This document shows positions 53,401 to 62,015 of a stretch of DNA of 64,000 nucleotides, one piece after another. The notes under the pieces were generated by a model. The model saw nothing but the letters and a program-made list of their open reading frames with translations, was not told the DNA's origin and did not search any database. The DNA is from Chromatiaceae bacterium (GTDB lineage: Bacteria > Pseudomonadota > Gammaproteobacteria > Chromatiales > Chromatiaceae): positions 372,001-436,000 of the forward strand of contig JACKMX010000003.1 in NCBI GenBank assembly GCA_024235175.1, written 5' to 3'. Position numbers and translations under genes: made by a program. The number at the start of each line of letters is the position of its first letter. Within the stretch, counting starts at the first letter, position 1.

Positions 53401-55695
53401 ATGAAATTGAATAAAAAGCGTACGCTGCCGCTGCTCATAGGCCTGACAATCGGCCTGGGTGCTGCGTCCAGTGCCTATTCACAGGAGTCGCTGCAGGATG
53501 TGATGAAAGCACGCGGGCTGACCGAAAAGGATCTGCTTGCGGCGGCCAAGACCTATACACCGACCGGTGGCCGCGATGAATATATTGCCTTCAGCTCCGG
53601 TGGTCAGAGTGGTCAGGTCATTGTGTATGGAATCCCTTCCATGCGCATTCTCAAATATATCGGCGTGTTTACACCCGAGCCCTGGCAGGGTTATGGTTTT
53701 GACGATGAATCCAAAGCGGTGCTTGCCCAGGGACGCATCCAGGGCAGGGACATCAAATTTGGTGATACCCACCATCCCGCGTTCTCTGAGACCGGGGGGG
53801 AGTATAACGGCCGTTACCTTTTTATAAATGACAAGGCCAATCCGCGCATGGCGGTGATCGATCTGCATGACTTTGAGACCAAGCAGATTGTGGTCAATCC
53901 GTTCTTCAAGAACGAGCACGGTGGCGCGTTTGTTACGCCGAACACCGAATATGTAATGGAGGCGGCCCAGTATGCCGCTCCTTATGGAACGGATTTCGTG
54001 CCATTGGAAGAGTTCAACGAGCAATACCGTGGCGGTGTCACCTACTGGAAGTTCGATGACAAGATCGGACGGCTTGATCCATCGCAATCATTTACGTTCG
54101 AACTGCCACCCTATAGCCAGGACCTTTCGGACGCCGGTAAAGGCGCCTCCATGGGTTGGGGTTTCACCAACTCCTTCTGTTCCGAGCGCTATGTGGGCGG
54201 CATCGAGCGCGGACGTCCTCCGTTCGAGGCGGGCTGCTCGCAGAAAGACACCGACTTCCTGCATATCACCAACTGGAAGAAGGCATCTGAACTGGTTGCC
54301 GCCGGCAAGGTCAGCAAGGTCAACGGCTCTTACCTGATTCCGATGGAACAGGCAGTGGCCGAAGGCCTGGTCTATCTGGTGCCGGAACCGAAGAGTCCGC
54401 ACGGCGTGGATGTCAACCCGGATGGAACCCACATCATCGTCTCCGGCAAACTCGACAGCCACGCATGGGTATACAGCTGGGCGAAGATCCAGGATGCCAT
54501 AGCGAATAAAAAGTTCGAGGGTACAGACCCCTATGGTATTCCGATCATCTCCCTCAAGGACGCACTGCACAAGCAGGTGCAGGTCGGTCTGGGACCGTTG
54601 CACACCCAATATGACGCCAAAAAGTGCGTTGTCTACACCTCCATTTATGTGGACTCCATGGTGACCAAATGGGACTACTGCGAAGGCAAGGTGCTGGATC
54701 AGCTGAATATCCACTACAACATCGGGCATCTGGTTGCGATGGAGGGTGACTCCGTTTCACCAGACGGCAAATACCTGGTCTCCCTGAACAAGCTTGCCAT
54801 TGACCGATTTAATCCGGTGGGTCCGCTTCATCCGCAGAATCACCAGTTGATCGACATCAGCGGGGATAAGATGCAGCTGTTGTACGACATGCCATTGCCA
54901 CTGGGTGAACCCCACTACGTGGTCGCGATCAAGGCCGACAAGCTGAAGCCAGCTGTTCGCTACCAGTCCGGCTGGGACAGCCGCAGCGACCAGCGTTCCG
55001 AGTTCAGGACCCGTGCGGGGCGCGAGAAGGTTGAGCGTGTCGGCGATACGGTGCATGTCTATGGGACGTTGATCCGCTCTCACATCACACCTGAGATCAT
55101 TGAGGTGGAAGAGGGGGATACCGTTTCACTGCACTTCACCAATCTTGAGCGTGCCGAGGATGAAACCCACGGTTTTGCACTCTACAGTCAGAACGTGAAT
55201 CTCTCGGTTGAACCGGGCAAGACGGTATCCGCTACCTTCACAGCCGAAAAAGCCGGTGTCTATCCTTACTACTGCACCGAGTTCTGCTCTGCGCTGCATC
55301 TGGAGATGCAGGGTTACCTGCTGGTCAAGCCGAAAGGCTATCAGGCCAAGGCGACCGGCATGCAGGAAGGACAGGCTTACACCAAGGCTGACTATGAGAA
55401 GCAGGTGAAGACCAATGTCGACACCCAGGCGGTTATCGACTCTGTTGTCGCCTTCATCACCAGTCACAACTATAAGGATTTTCCGGAAGTCGTGGCGCTG
55501 GTGGAAGATGCAACCGATCAGCTTGGTTTTGCCGATGAAGCCAAGAAGAAGGCCGAGGAGTTTGCAGCCAAGGAGGACTTCCAGAACGCAACGCTCTGGG
55601 CCGGTCAACACTGGCAGTATCAGGTCAAAACCGCAGATCTCGGTCTGCGTGCCAAGACCTTCCTGGAAGAGCATGGTGCGACGAAAGTCAAGTAA
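53401..55695 (+). CDS. nosZ: Nitrous oxide reductase, clade II (Sec-dependent)
   Basis: The product is 764 residues. The frame is open upstream to 53260, but a signal peptide starts at the ATG at 53401 (MKLNKKRTLPLLIGLTIGLG) after GGGAGACGAG; it lacks the twin-arginine motif, marking the clade II enzyme. The seven-bladed propeller has GDTHHPAFSETGGEYNG and ANPRMAVIDL. The cupredoxin domain near residues 540-640 carries the CuA site in YPYYCTEFCSALHLEMQGYL. It reduces N2O to N2 in the periplasm. About 110 residues after the CuA domain (KATGMQEGQAYTKADYEKQV onward) contain no CxxCH, whereas some clade II enzymes carry a haem domain there. A strong terminator follows, and the other nos genes lie downstream. 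Confidence 0.97.
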   Translation: MKLNKKRTLPLLIGLTIGLGAASSAYSQESLQDVMKARGLTEKDLLAAAKTYTPTGGRDEYIAFSSGGQSGQVIVYGIPSMRILKYIGVFTPEPWQGYGFDDESKAVLAQGRIQGRDIKFGDTHHPAFSETGGEYNGRYLFINDKANPRMAVIDLHDFETKQIVVNPFFKNEHGGAFVTPNTEYVMEAAQYAAPYGTDFVPLEEFNEQYRGGVTYWKFDDKIGRLDPSQSFTFELPPYSQDLSDAGKGASMGWGFTNSFCSERYVGGIERGRPPFEAGCSQKDTDFLHITNWKKASELVAAGKVSKVNGSYLIPMEQAVAEGLVYLVPEPKSPHGVDVNPDGTHIIVSGKLDSHAWVYSWAKIQDAIANKKFEGTDPYGIPIISLKDALHKQVQVGLGPLHTQYDAKKCVVYTSIYVDSMVTKWDYCEGKVLDQLNIHYNIGHLVAMEGDSVSPDGKYLVSLNKLAIDRFNPVGPLHPQNHQLIDISGDKMQLLYDMPLPLGEPHYVVAIKADKLKPAVRYQSGWDSRSDQRSEFRTRAGREKVERVGDTVHVYGTLIRSHITPEIIEVEEGDTVSLHFTNLERAEDETHGFALYSQNVNLSVEPGKTVSATFTAEKAGVYPYYCTEFCSALHLEMQGYLLVKPKGYQAKATGMQEGQAYTKADYEKQVKTNVDTQAVIDSVVAFITSHNYKDFPEVVALVEDATDQLGFADEAKKKAEEFAAKEDFQNATLWAGQHWQYQVKTADLGLRAKTFLEEHGATKVK

Positions 55696-55727
55696 GATTG
55701 CGCTAAGCACCTTCTCTTGAAGCAGCG

Positions 55728-55760
55728 GAAGGGGGCCGGCTCGGCCCCCTTTCTATTTTT
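55728..55760 (+). terminator. Rho-independent terminator after nosZ
   Basis: GGGGGCCGGCTCGGCCCCC forms an 8-base-pair GC stem with a three-base loop and is followed by TTTCTATTTTT. It lies about 35 bases after the nosZ stop and should keep nosZ mRNA largely separate from the downstream genes. Confidence 0.88.
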
Positions 55761-55811
55761 AACCATGTTAAAAAGACCAGAGATAAGTCGCGGTTTTTAT
55801 TGGGCTTATCA

Positions 55812-55825
55812 TTGATGTTTCTCAA
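55812..55825. promoter_or_regulatory. FNR/NNR-type site upstream of the second small cytochrome
   Basis: TTGATGTTTCTCAA matches TTGAT-N4-ATCAA except one base. Its centre is about 101 bases before the ATG at 55920. Confidence 0.6.
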
Positions 55826-55919
55826 TGCAATGATTGTGGTCGACTGAGAGACTGATAACCGACAAGAGGTGATTTTGGTTTAATATGGTGCACATTCCAA
55901 CCGAACTGAGGAAAAGCAA

Positions 55920-56249
55920 ATGTTGAAGTTGAAAACCATTACGTTAACCGCCGTGTGCGCAATGCTTGGCCTGGGCTTTGCGAGCGGAGTTGCGGCCGCA
56001 GACGGAGCCGAACTGTTCAAGACCAAGACGTGCTGGTCATGCCATGGTAAGGATGCCAAAACCCTACTTATGCCTATGTATCCAAAGCTCGCGGGACAGA
56101 GTGCCGAATATGCCTTCAACCAGATGAAGGACATCAAGTCAGGTGCCCGCAATAATGGACAGACGGCAGCCATGAAGGGGGTGATGGGGCTTGTTTCCGA
56201 AGATGAAATGAAAGCAATAGCAGATTGGTTGGGCTCCCTGCCGAAATGA
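55920..56249 (+). CDS. Small monohaem cytochrome c, paralogue of the 52752 gene
   Basis: The product is 109 residues with a Sec signal ending near GVAAA. The haem site is CWSCH, followed by DAKTLLMPMYPKLAGQSAEY and AAMKGVMGLVSEDEMKAIAD. Its mature sequence is about two thirds identical by eye to the cytochrome upstream of nosZ. As a soluble periplasmic carrier it could accept electrons from the dihaem cytochrome or bc1 complex and deliver them to NosZ. It has its own terminator-bounded context and an FNR-type box, so it is probably transcribed separately from nosZ. Confidence 0.9.
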   Translation: MLKLKTITLTAVCAMLGLGFASGVAAADGAELFKTKTCWSCHGKDAKTLLMPMYPKLAGQSAEYAFNQMKDIKSGARNNGQTAAMKGVMGLVSEDEMKAIADWLGSLPK

Positions 56250-56312
56250 GTTGTCAGCTTTTCCGACTCTGCCCACTGCGCTAACACATTGAGTGGGATG
56301 TGGAATATGCTG

Positions 56313-56326
56313 TTGATACATGTCAA
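56313..56326. promoter_or_regulatory. FNR/NNR-type site upstream of the dihaem cytochrome operon
   Basis: TTGATACATGTCAA fits the TTGAT-N4-ATCAA pattern with one mismatch, about 134 bases before the ATG at 56454. It is the third such box in the cluster. Confidence 0.65.
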
Positions 56327-56453
56327 AGAGCAGCCAGATACCCTGTGAGAGAATGCGCCAGCTAATATGCAACCGGATCCACTACACCGGTTTTGAAGAG
56401 ACGGTTCTTTGAATAATTGGTTCCTGCTGATGCAGGGACAGGAGATGCATCAG

Positions 56454-57236
56454 ATGAGTATTAAACCCTTAATCAAAACGCTTGCCGCTTTCGTCGGGCT
56501 GGCAATTTGCAGCAGCAGCTTTGCAGGGAAGGATGACGCTCAGGTAACGGATGTCAAGGATTGGAATAAGGAGGGCGGCGAAAAGAGCGAGGCGATGCTG
56601 TTGGAGCCTGACCGGGAACGGGGTATAGCGGTCTATGAGGTCTGCTCCGCCTGCCATCTGCTGGAAGGCTGGGGGCTTGACGACGGCACTTTTCCCCAAC
56701 TGGCGGGTCAGCATCGAAACGTGTTGATCAAGCAGCTGACGGACATTCGTGCGCAGAACCGTGATAATCCGACCATGTATCCATTCGCTCTGGATGAACA
56801 GATCATGGCGGTTGCAGGTTATCACGAGGGCGAGATCAATCCCGCCCAGCTGGTGGCGGATGTGACCGACTATATCTCCAAACTGCCGATGAACCCGGAA
56901 CCCGGAAGAGGACCCTGGGAGAAAGGCACACCGGAATTTGAGAAAGGTAAGCAGCTCTACGCGGATAACTGCACCCGGTGCCATGGTGACGATGGAGAGG
57001 GCGACAACGAAAAGTTTTATCCGCGTATTCAGGGGCAGCACTATAACTATATGCTGCGCCAGTTCGAGTGGATCCGCGATGGCAAGCGGCGCAACGCCAA
57101 CCCGGACATGGTCAAACAGATCAAGGAGTTCAGCGATGATGACATGAAGATGGTGATCAACTACACCTCACGCCATATGCCACGTGCTGAATTGTTGGCG
57201 CCCTCCAAAGACTACCGGAATCCGGATTACGATTGA
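56454..57236 (+). CDS. Dihaem cytochrome c (c4-like)
   Basis: The ATG at 56454 (MSIKPLIKTLAAFVGLAICS) has GGAG nine bases before it; the frame is open further upstream. The product is 260 residues with a Sec signal and two haem sites, CSACH (near residue 68) and CTRCH (near residue 180), each followed by the QLAGQH/RIQGQH blocks of c4-type cytochromes. It acts in the periplasm. Clade II nos clusters carry cytochrome genes (nosC1/nosC2) that link quinol oxidation to NosZ, and this protein is a candidate. The nosB-like gene follows after a gap with a stable hairpin. Confidence 0.88.
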   Translation: MSIKPLIKTLAAFVGLAICSSSFAGKDDAQVTDVKDWNKEGGEKSEAMLLEPDRERGIAVYEVCSACHLLEGWGLDDGTFPQLAGQHRNVLIKQLTDIRAQNRDNPTMYPFALDEQIMAVAGYHEGEINPAQLVADVTDYISKLPMNPEPGRGPWEKGTPEFEKGKQLYADNCTRCHGDDGEGDNEKFYPRIQGQHYNYMLRQFEWIRDGKRRNANPDMVKQIKEFSDDDMKMVINYTSRHMPRAELLAPSKDYRNPDYD

Positions 57237-57254
57237 TTCCGCACCCCTGACTCA

Positions 57255-57288
57255 CTTTGCGGTCGTCCCTCTGAGGGCGACCGCAAAG
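57255..57288 (+). other. Stable hairpin between dihaem cytochrome and nosB
   Basis: CTTTGCGGTCGTCCCT pairs with AGGGCGACCGCAAAG across a CTG loop. It has no T-run, so it may stabilise or process the polycistronic mRNA rather than terminate it. Confidence 0.55.
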
Positions 57289-57380
57289 GGCATCGTCAGG
57301 CCCCGTCTGACCGTCCGCAGCCAACACCTCCATAACGCAACAGGACTTGATAAGTCACAGTTAACCTTAAAGTACCAATC

Positions 57381-58559
57381 ATGAATGCAGCATCTCAATC
57401 CAAGCAGACGATTCAGGTCGGATTGCTCACACTGGTGGCGCTGGGACTCCTGGCGGTTATTTTCTACTCCCCGATCTGGTGGGTTTCACTGACCGCACCC
57501 AACTATCCGGAAGAGTCATTTCCGGATGGCGTGAAAATTCATTTCCATATGAACGGCGTGTTCAACGGCTGCTCCAAGATCGAAAGCAAGGAGATTACTG
57601 AAGAGATCGCACTGGACTGCGTGCATGAGATGGATACGATCAATCACTACGTAGGTATGTATCCCATTGCCGCAGGCGGTCCGGTGGAACGTGGCTTCGG
57701 CCAGTTTTTGATGGTTTTTCTGGGTGTCATGCTGTTGGGTTTCATCTGTGTTAAAGCAAAAATCCGCATGGCCATTCTGGGCATAGGTTTTGCCGTGATT
57801 GCGGTCTGGATCTATCTCTCCGTCTATAGCGAGAACGGATTCAACATGCAAAACAGCGGCTATGTGGAGGCGTTGCTGACCTCACTTGATCAGGAGGCGA
57901 CCGGCGAATCCACGGGTGAAATCGTGATCGGCGGCATCGTCGGCTCACTGCGCAAGTCGTTGGAAGATTCGGGTGTCCGGGTGGTACTGCCAAGTGAGCG
58001 GGGAAAAAGCATTGGTGAAAGCACGGGCAAAGAGCAGCTGATCGAGCAGTTGCGCACCAACTATGAAAAGGATTTCGAGAGGGGCCGGGTTGCAGAGCCC
58101 TGGAACGGCAGCAGTTTTCAGGTCATGACCTGGCACTATGCGAAAAGCCTTGGGCGTTATTTCAACAACCAGGCGGAGATAGTACCGATGGTGGAGAAGC
58201 TGAAGCTGGCGATCAACATTGTCTTTGCCGGGCTCATCGGCGCCATGATGCTGTTGATCTTCGGCGCGCGCAAGAACTCAGGCTTGCTCTACTGGTTGCT
58301 GGTGCTGGTACCGCTCGCGCTTCCGCTGTTTTTTGTCATCGACTATTCAGCCTGGCTCTGGTGGTACGGACATACGTTGAACGATATGGGCGCATTTACG
58401 GTCAAACCGTTCATGCCCACGGTATTCGGGCAGGGTAAGGTTGCCCAGTTCGCAACCCACTCCTATCCGGCTGCCGGCTTTGGTTTGATGATGATTTTTT
58501 CGGTGGTACTGGCGCTGGCTGCACTGATCCGCAGGAAGCAGTTCAAGGCAGACAGATAG
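57381..58559 (+). CDS. nosB: NosB-like membrane protein of the clade II nos cluster
   Basis: The product is 392 residues with about six membrane segments: one near residues 12-30, two near 105-145, and three in the C-terminal third (about 270-385). A periplasmic loop follows the first helix and has FNGCSKIESKEITEEIALDC and then HEMDTINHYVGMYPI; the paired cysteines and the HxMxTxNHYxGM-type block recur in proteins encoded next to clade II nosZ. Its role in N2O respiration is not established; membrane anchoring or copper-site or electron-transfer roles are guesses. It is followed by nosD after 127 bases. I base the name on position and topology. Confidence 0.65.
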   Translation: MNAASQSKQTIQVGLLTLVALGLLAVIFYSPIWWVSLTAPNYPEESFPDGVKIHFHMNGVFNGCSKIESKEITEEIALDCVHEMDTINHYVGMYPIAAGGPVERGFGQFLMVFLGVMLLGFICVKAKIRMAILGIGFAVIAVWIYLSVYSENGFNMQNSGYVEALLTSLDQEATGESTGEIVIGGIVGSLRKSLEDSGVRVVLPSERGKSIGESTGKEQLIEQLRTNYEKDFERGRVAEPWNGSSFQVMTWHYAKSLGRYFNNQAEIVPMVEKLKLAINIVFAGLIGAMMLLIFGARKNSGLLYWLLVLVPLALPLFFVIDYSAWLWWYGHTLNDMGAFTVKPFMPTVFGQGKVAQFATHSYPAAGFGLMMIFSVVLALAALIRRKQFKADR

Positions 58560-58686
58560 GGCTGCAGAAGGCGCAAACTCCGTTCACTGTGCCAATCCGG
58601 GAGTGCCACCGGTTCCATTGTTCGTGGCAGGGGGTGTCTGTTGGAAATCTGTTTCATCCCTGAACTTGTCTGTGTTTCGGAAACCT

Positions 58687-60030
58687 ATGCCGGTTGCGTT
58701 TCGCATTCTGTTGATAGCACTGTTGCTGCCGCTCTGCTTTTCTGCGGAAGGGGCAACTGGTTATCCGTCATTTCAGAAACTGGTTGATGCTGCCGCACCC
58801 GGGGCAGTTCTCAGTCCACCCGCGGGCACTTATGCCGGACCGGTTGTAATCACCGATCCTGTTGTTATTGACGGACGCGGCGAGGTGACGATCGACGCCG
58901 GCGGAAGAGGCTCGGTAATCTCCCTCGAGACCGATGGCGCGACGATCAAGAATATGCGCCTTATCAACTCGGGCGAATCACACAATGACGTTGATTCGGG
59001 TGTGCTGGTGAAAGGTAATTTCAACGTCATCAGGAATAATGTGATCGAAGATACGCTGTTCGGCATAGATCTTTCTAAAGCGGAAAATAATATCGTACGC
59101 GGCAACAGGATCAGTTCGAAGGATGTTGAACTGGGTGTCCGGGGGGACGCCATTCGCCTCTGGTACAGTTTCAACAATAAGATCACTGACAACATTATCC
59201 GCAATTCAAGGGATATGGTGGTTTGGTATTCGAGAGACAATCTGATTGCCAGAAACGATGCCCGCGGTGGGCGCTATTCTCTGCACTTCATGTACTCCCA
59301 GTTCAACGAGGTGGTGGACAACTACTTCCAGGACAACTCGGTCGGGATCTTTCTGATGTACAGCGACAGCGTGACTGTAAAGGGTAATACGATCTCTCAT
59401 GCCACCGGGGCCACCGGCATGGGAATAGGCTTTAAAGAGACCTCCGATGTGGATGTAACCGCTAACCGGATTCTTTACTGCGCCACGGGTCTGTATCTGG
59501 ATGTATCCCCATATCAACCTGACACCACCAATCGGATCCACGATAATCTGATAGCTTACAGTGGCATCGGAATACTGTTTCTGAATGACTGGAAAGGCAA
59601 TGACATTCGGGGAAACAAGCTAAAAGGCAATATCACTCAGGTGGCGGTGAGCGGTGCCCGAACCGCCAGGCGGAATCAGTGGCTTGGGAACTATTGGGAC
59701 GATTACGAAGGTTTCGATCTCGACAGGGACGGCGTGGGCGATGGCCCGTACGAATATTTCAGTTATGCTGACAGGATCTGGATGGATGTCCCCCCCGCCC
59801 GCTTTTTCAAAGGATCGCCGGTGCTGGAGGTGCTCGATTTCCTGGAGCGGCTGGCGCCGTTCAGCGATCCGGCAATGGTACTGAAGGACGCCCGGCCGAT
59901 GATGACTGCGGAGTTGGCGCAGCGGGAAACGAACCTTAAGGAAGAGCAAACTTACGATTCCGGCGAGAGTACCGCCACTGGCCAGAGTTTCGATGCATTG
60001 CAGTTGTTGCGCAACTCCCTGGCGCAGTAA
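58687..60030 (+). CDS. nosD: NosD, copper-site assembly protein
   Basis: The frame opens at 58603, but the ATG at 58687 (MPVAFRILLIALLLPLCFSA) starts a Sec signal peptide, giving 447 residues. The mature part is a right-handed parallel beta-helix built of repeated turns such as NVIRNNVIEDTLFGIDLSKA, ENNIVRGNRI, NNKITDNIIRNSRDMVVWYS and FNEVVDNYFQDN (CASH/carbohydrate-binding-like repeats). NosD sits in the periplasm with NosF and NosY and is needed to build the CuZ centre of NosZ. Length and motifs match other NosD proteins. Unlike clade I clusters, nosR is absent and nosG/nosH follow. Confidence 0.93.
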   Translation: MPVAFRILLIALLLPLCFSAEGATGYPSFQKLVDAAAPGAVLSPPAGTYAGPVVITDPVVIDGRGEVTIDAGGRGSVISLETDGATIKNMRLINSGESHNDVDSGVLVKGNFNVIRNNVIEDTLFGIDLSKAENNIVRGNRISSKDVELGVRGDAIRLWYSFNNKITDNIIRNSRDMVVWYSRDNLIARNDARGGRYSLHFMYSQFNEVVDNYFQDNSVGIFLMYSDSVTVKGNTISHATGATGMGIGFKETSDVDVTANRILYCATGLYLDVSPYQPDTTNRIHDNLIAYSGIGILFLNDWKGNDIRGNKLKGNITQVAVSGARTARRNQWLGNYWDDYEGFDLDRDGVGDGPYEYFSYADRIWMDVPPARFFKGSPVLEVLDFLERLAPFSDPAMVLKDARPMMTAELAQRETNLKEEQTYDSGESTATGQSFDALQLLRNSLAQ

Positions 60031-60050
60031 GTGAAATGAGGTAAAAGGTG

Positions 60051-60941
60051 ATGAGCGACAGTTCGACCACGACCAACATGAAGAGCAGGGGCAGGCCGGC
60101 CCTATCTGGCAAGCGCAGGGCAGAGGCGCGAAGAGAGTTTCTGCGTACTTCAATAATGGCTGCCGGCGTAGTCGGATGTTCACTTTTGGGCTTTCTCCCC
60201 CTGGTTCAGGGAGCGTCACTGCGGCTGCGTCCTCCCGGTGCGTTAAAGACAACCGAAAATGAAAAGGAATTTCTCTCTTCCTGCATCAAGTGCGGACAAT
60301 GCGTCCAGGTCTGCCCGGTGGAGGCGATAAAGCTGGCTGATATCGATGAAGGGTTCGGTATAGGTACGCCCTATATCGAAGCCCGTGAGCAGGCATGCGA
60401 TTTTTCCTGTGACGGCCTTCAGTGCGTTCTCGCCTGTCCGACAGGTTCGTTGAATCATGCATTGAATTTTCCCGCAGATACGCGCATGGGTTTTGCGAAA
60501 CTCTCCCGCCCGAACGCCTGTCTGGCAATCCAGGGCAAGGGCTTCAAGGGACAGGCGAGGGGTCCGGACTTTGATGGCCAGCTGCGTTACGACGAGATCG
60601 ACCGTTGGAATCCGATACCGGTGGCAGACCACCCCTACGATCTGGAGCTGTGCGATCTCTGTGTGCGCCAGTGCCCGATCGAGATTCGCATAACCCAGTG
60701 TGCGGAGAAAAAGGAGCAGGCAAGCGGAGAGAGAGTCGCGCGGGTAGCCGAACAGGTCGGAAACGAATGCCCTCCGGTGCATGCTATCGCTCTGGAGAGG
60801 GTGGCCATGCCGAACGGTGAGATGCGCATGTCGCCCGTAATCAAAGAGGGTTGCGTAGGTTGTGGCGTGTGCGAAATGATCTGTCCGCCCGAACCGCCGG
60901 CGATCGTGATAGATATCCATAAGATTACCGATTTCACCTGA
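60051..60941 (+). CDS. nosG: NosG, periplasmic NapG-like [4Fe-4S] ferredoxin
   Basis: The ATG at 60051 (MSDSSTTTNMKSRGRPALSG) or the GTG at 60048 can serve, giving about 296 residues. A twin-arginine signal is visible as ARREFLRTSIMAAGVVGCSL, so the folded iron-sulfur protein is exported by Tat. Four clusters are indicated: CIKCGQCVQVCP, CDFSCDGLQCVLACP, CDLCVRQCP and CVGCGVCEMICPPEP. Together with NosH it forms the quinol-to-periplasm route characteristic of clade II clusters, homologous to NapGH. It follows nosD after 20 bases and is co-transcribed. Confidence 0.92.
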   Translation: MSDSSTTTNMKSRGRPALSGKRRAEARREFLRTSIMAAGVVGCSLLGFLPLVQGASLRLRPPGALKTTENEKEFLSSCIKCGQCVQVCPVEAIKLADIDEGFGIGTPYIEAREQACDFSCDGLQCVLACPTGSLNHALNFPADTRMGFAKLSRPNACLAIQGKGFKGQARGPDFDGQLRYDEIDRWNPIPVADHPYDLELCDLCVRQCPIEIRITQCAEKKEQASGERVARVAEQVGNECPPVHAIALERVAMPNGEMRMSPVIKEGCVGCGVCEMICPPEPPAIVIDIHKITDFT

Positions 60942-61040
60942 GATAAACGGAATAGATCGTTTCGTCGCTGTGTGTGGGCTGTTTTCCGGTTACCCGATGG
61001 CAATATTAGAATATCGAATGTTTACGAAGTGGGGGCATTG

Positions 61041-62015
61041 ATGGGTTACATCGTCGAATCGCTGCGGCAGCTGGCTGGTGCCGAACCGACCCGGCCGGCC
61101 AAAGAAAAGATTACTTCCCGGGCACAAGAGGTACATCATCACAAAAAACAGAACCCGTTTTCCAAAGCGGAATTTGAGGCGATTTATGCTGAGCACGGAA
61201 CGGGTAGAACCAAGTGGCGTAACCGCCGCTGGGCAACGTTGATTCTGGTCAACCTGCTTTTTGTGGTCTCCTATTACTTCGACGTACAGATCCTAGAAGG
61301 TGCACTCACAGCCTCCCGTTTTGTCGGCTTTCATATGGCGGATCTGAATTCTGCGTTGCAGGTGATGCTTGCCTATAAACACCTGGTGCTCAATCTGGTG
61401 ATTGGCACCGTGACGATTTTCATCATGTGGGTGCTGCTCGGTGGCCGTACCTTCTGTTCGTGGGTCTGTCCCTATCATCTGCTTTCCGAGCTGGCCGAAA
61501 AGCTGCATCTGTTGTTGGCAGGCAAAAAACTGGTCAGGGACCACAGCTTCGACCGCCGTGTGCGCTCTCTCTTCTATCTGGTGTTCGCGTTGCTTGCATT
61601 GATCACCGGATATACGGTTTTTGAAACGATCTCCCCCACCGGTATTCTCAGCCGGGCACTGATTTACGGTCCCGGAATTGCCTTGGTCTGGGTCGGGCTT
61701 GTGCTGCTGTTCGAGATCTTTTACTCTCGCCGCGCCTGGTGCCGTTACGTCTGTCCGATTGGCATGACCTACGGGCTGGTGGGGACAGTATCGCCGGTGC
61801 GGGTTAAGTACAATGTTAAAAATTGTCACCATGAGGGTGATTGCCGCAAGGTCTGCCTGGTGCCGCACGTGTTGAGCATGACCATCAAGGGGCGCGCCTC
61901 CAATCACGACATGGATATAGGCGCAGACTGTACCCGTTGCGGTATGTGCGTGGACATCTGTCCCACTGACTCCCTGGATTTTGTGTTGGGGTATGCAAAA
62001 AAATCGAACAAATAA
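61041..62015 (+). CDS. nosH: NosH, NapH-like membrane iron-sulfur quinol dehydrogenase
   Basis: The frame is open from 60972, but the ATG at 61041 (MGYIVESLRQLAGAEPTRPA) has GGGGG five bases before it, giving 324 residues. Four membrane segments (about residues 85-105, 125-150, 190-210, 215-235) are followed by ferredoxin motifs. Visible cysteine blocks are TFCSWVCPYHLLSE and AWCRYVCPIGMTYG in the membrane part, and NCHHEGDCRKVCLVPH and CTRCGMCVDICPTDSL (4Fe-4S) at the end. It would oxidise menaquinol or ubiquinol and pass electrons to NosG. A 496-base repeat-rich gap separates it from nosF. Confidence 0.92.
   Translation: MGYIVESLRQLAGAEPTRPAKEKITSRAQEVHHHKKQNPFSKAEFEAIYAEHGTGRTKWRNRRWATLILVNLLFVVSYYFDVQILEGALTASRFVGFHMADLNSALQVMLAYKHLVLNLVIGTVTIFIMWVLLGGRTFCSWVCPYHLLSELAEKLHLLLAGKKLVRDHSFDRRVRSLFYLVFALLALITGYTVFETISPTGILSRALIYGPGIALVWVGLVLLFEIFYSRRAWCRYVCPIGMTYGLVGTVSPVRVKYNVKNCHHEGDCRKVCLVPHVLSMTIKGRASNHDMDIGADCTRCGMCVDICPTDSLDFVLGYAKKSNK

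Noticed and set aside
57237..57380. Terminator between the dihaem cytochrome and nosB
   Set aside because: A strong hairpin exists but no T-run follows, so termination is not supported.
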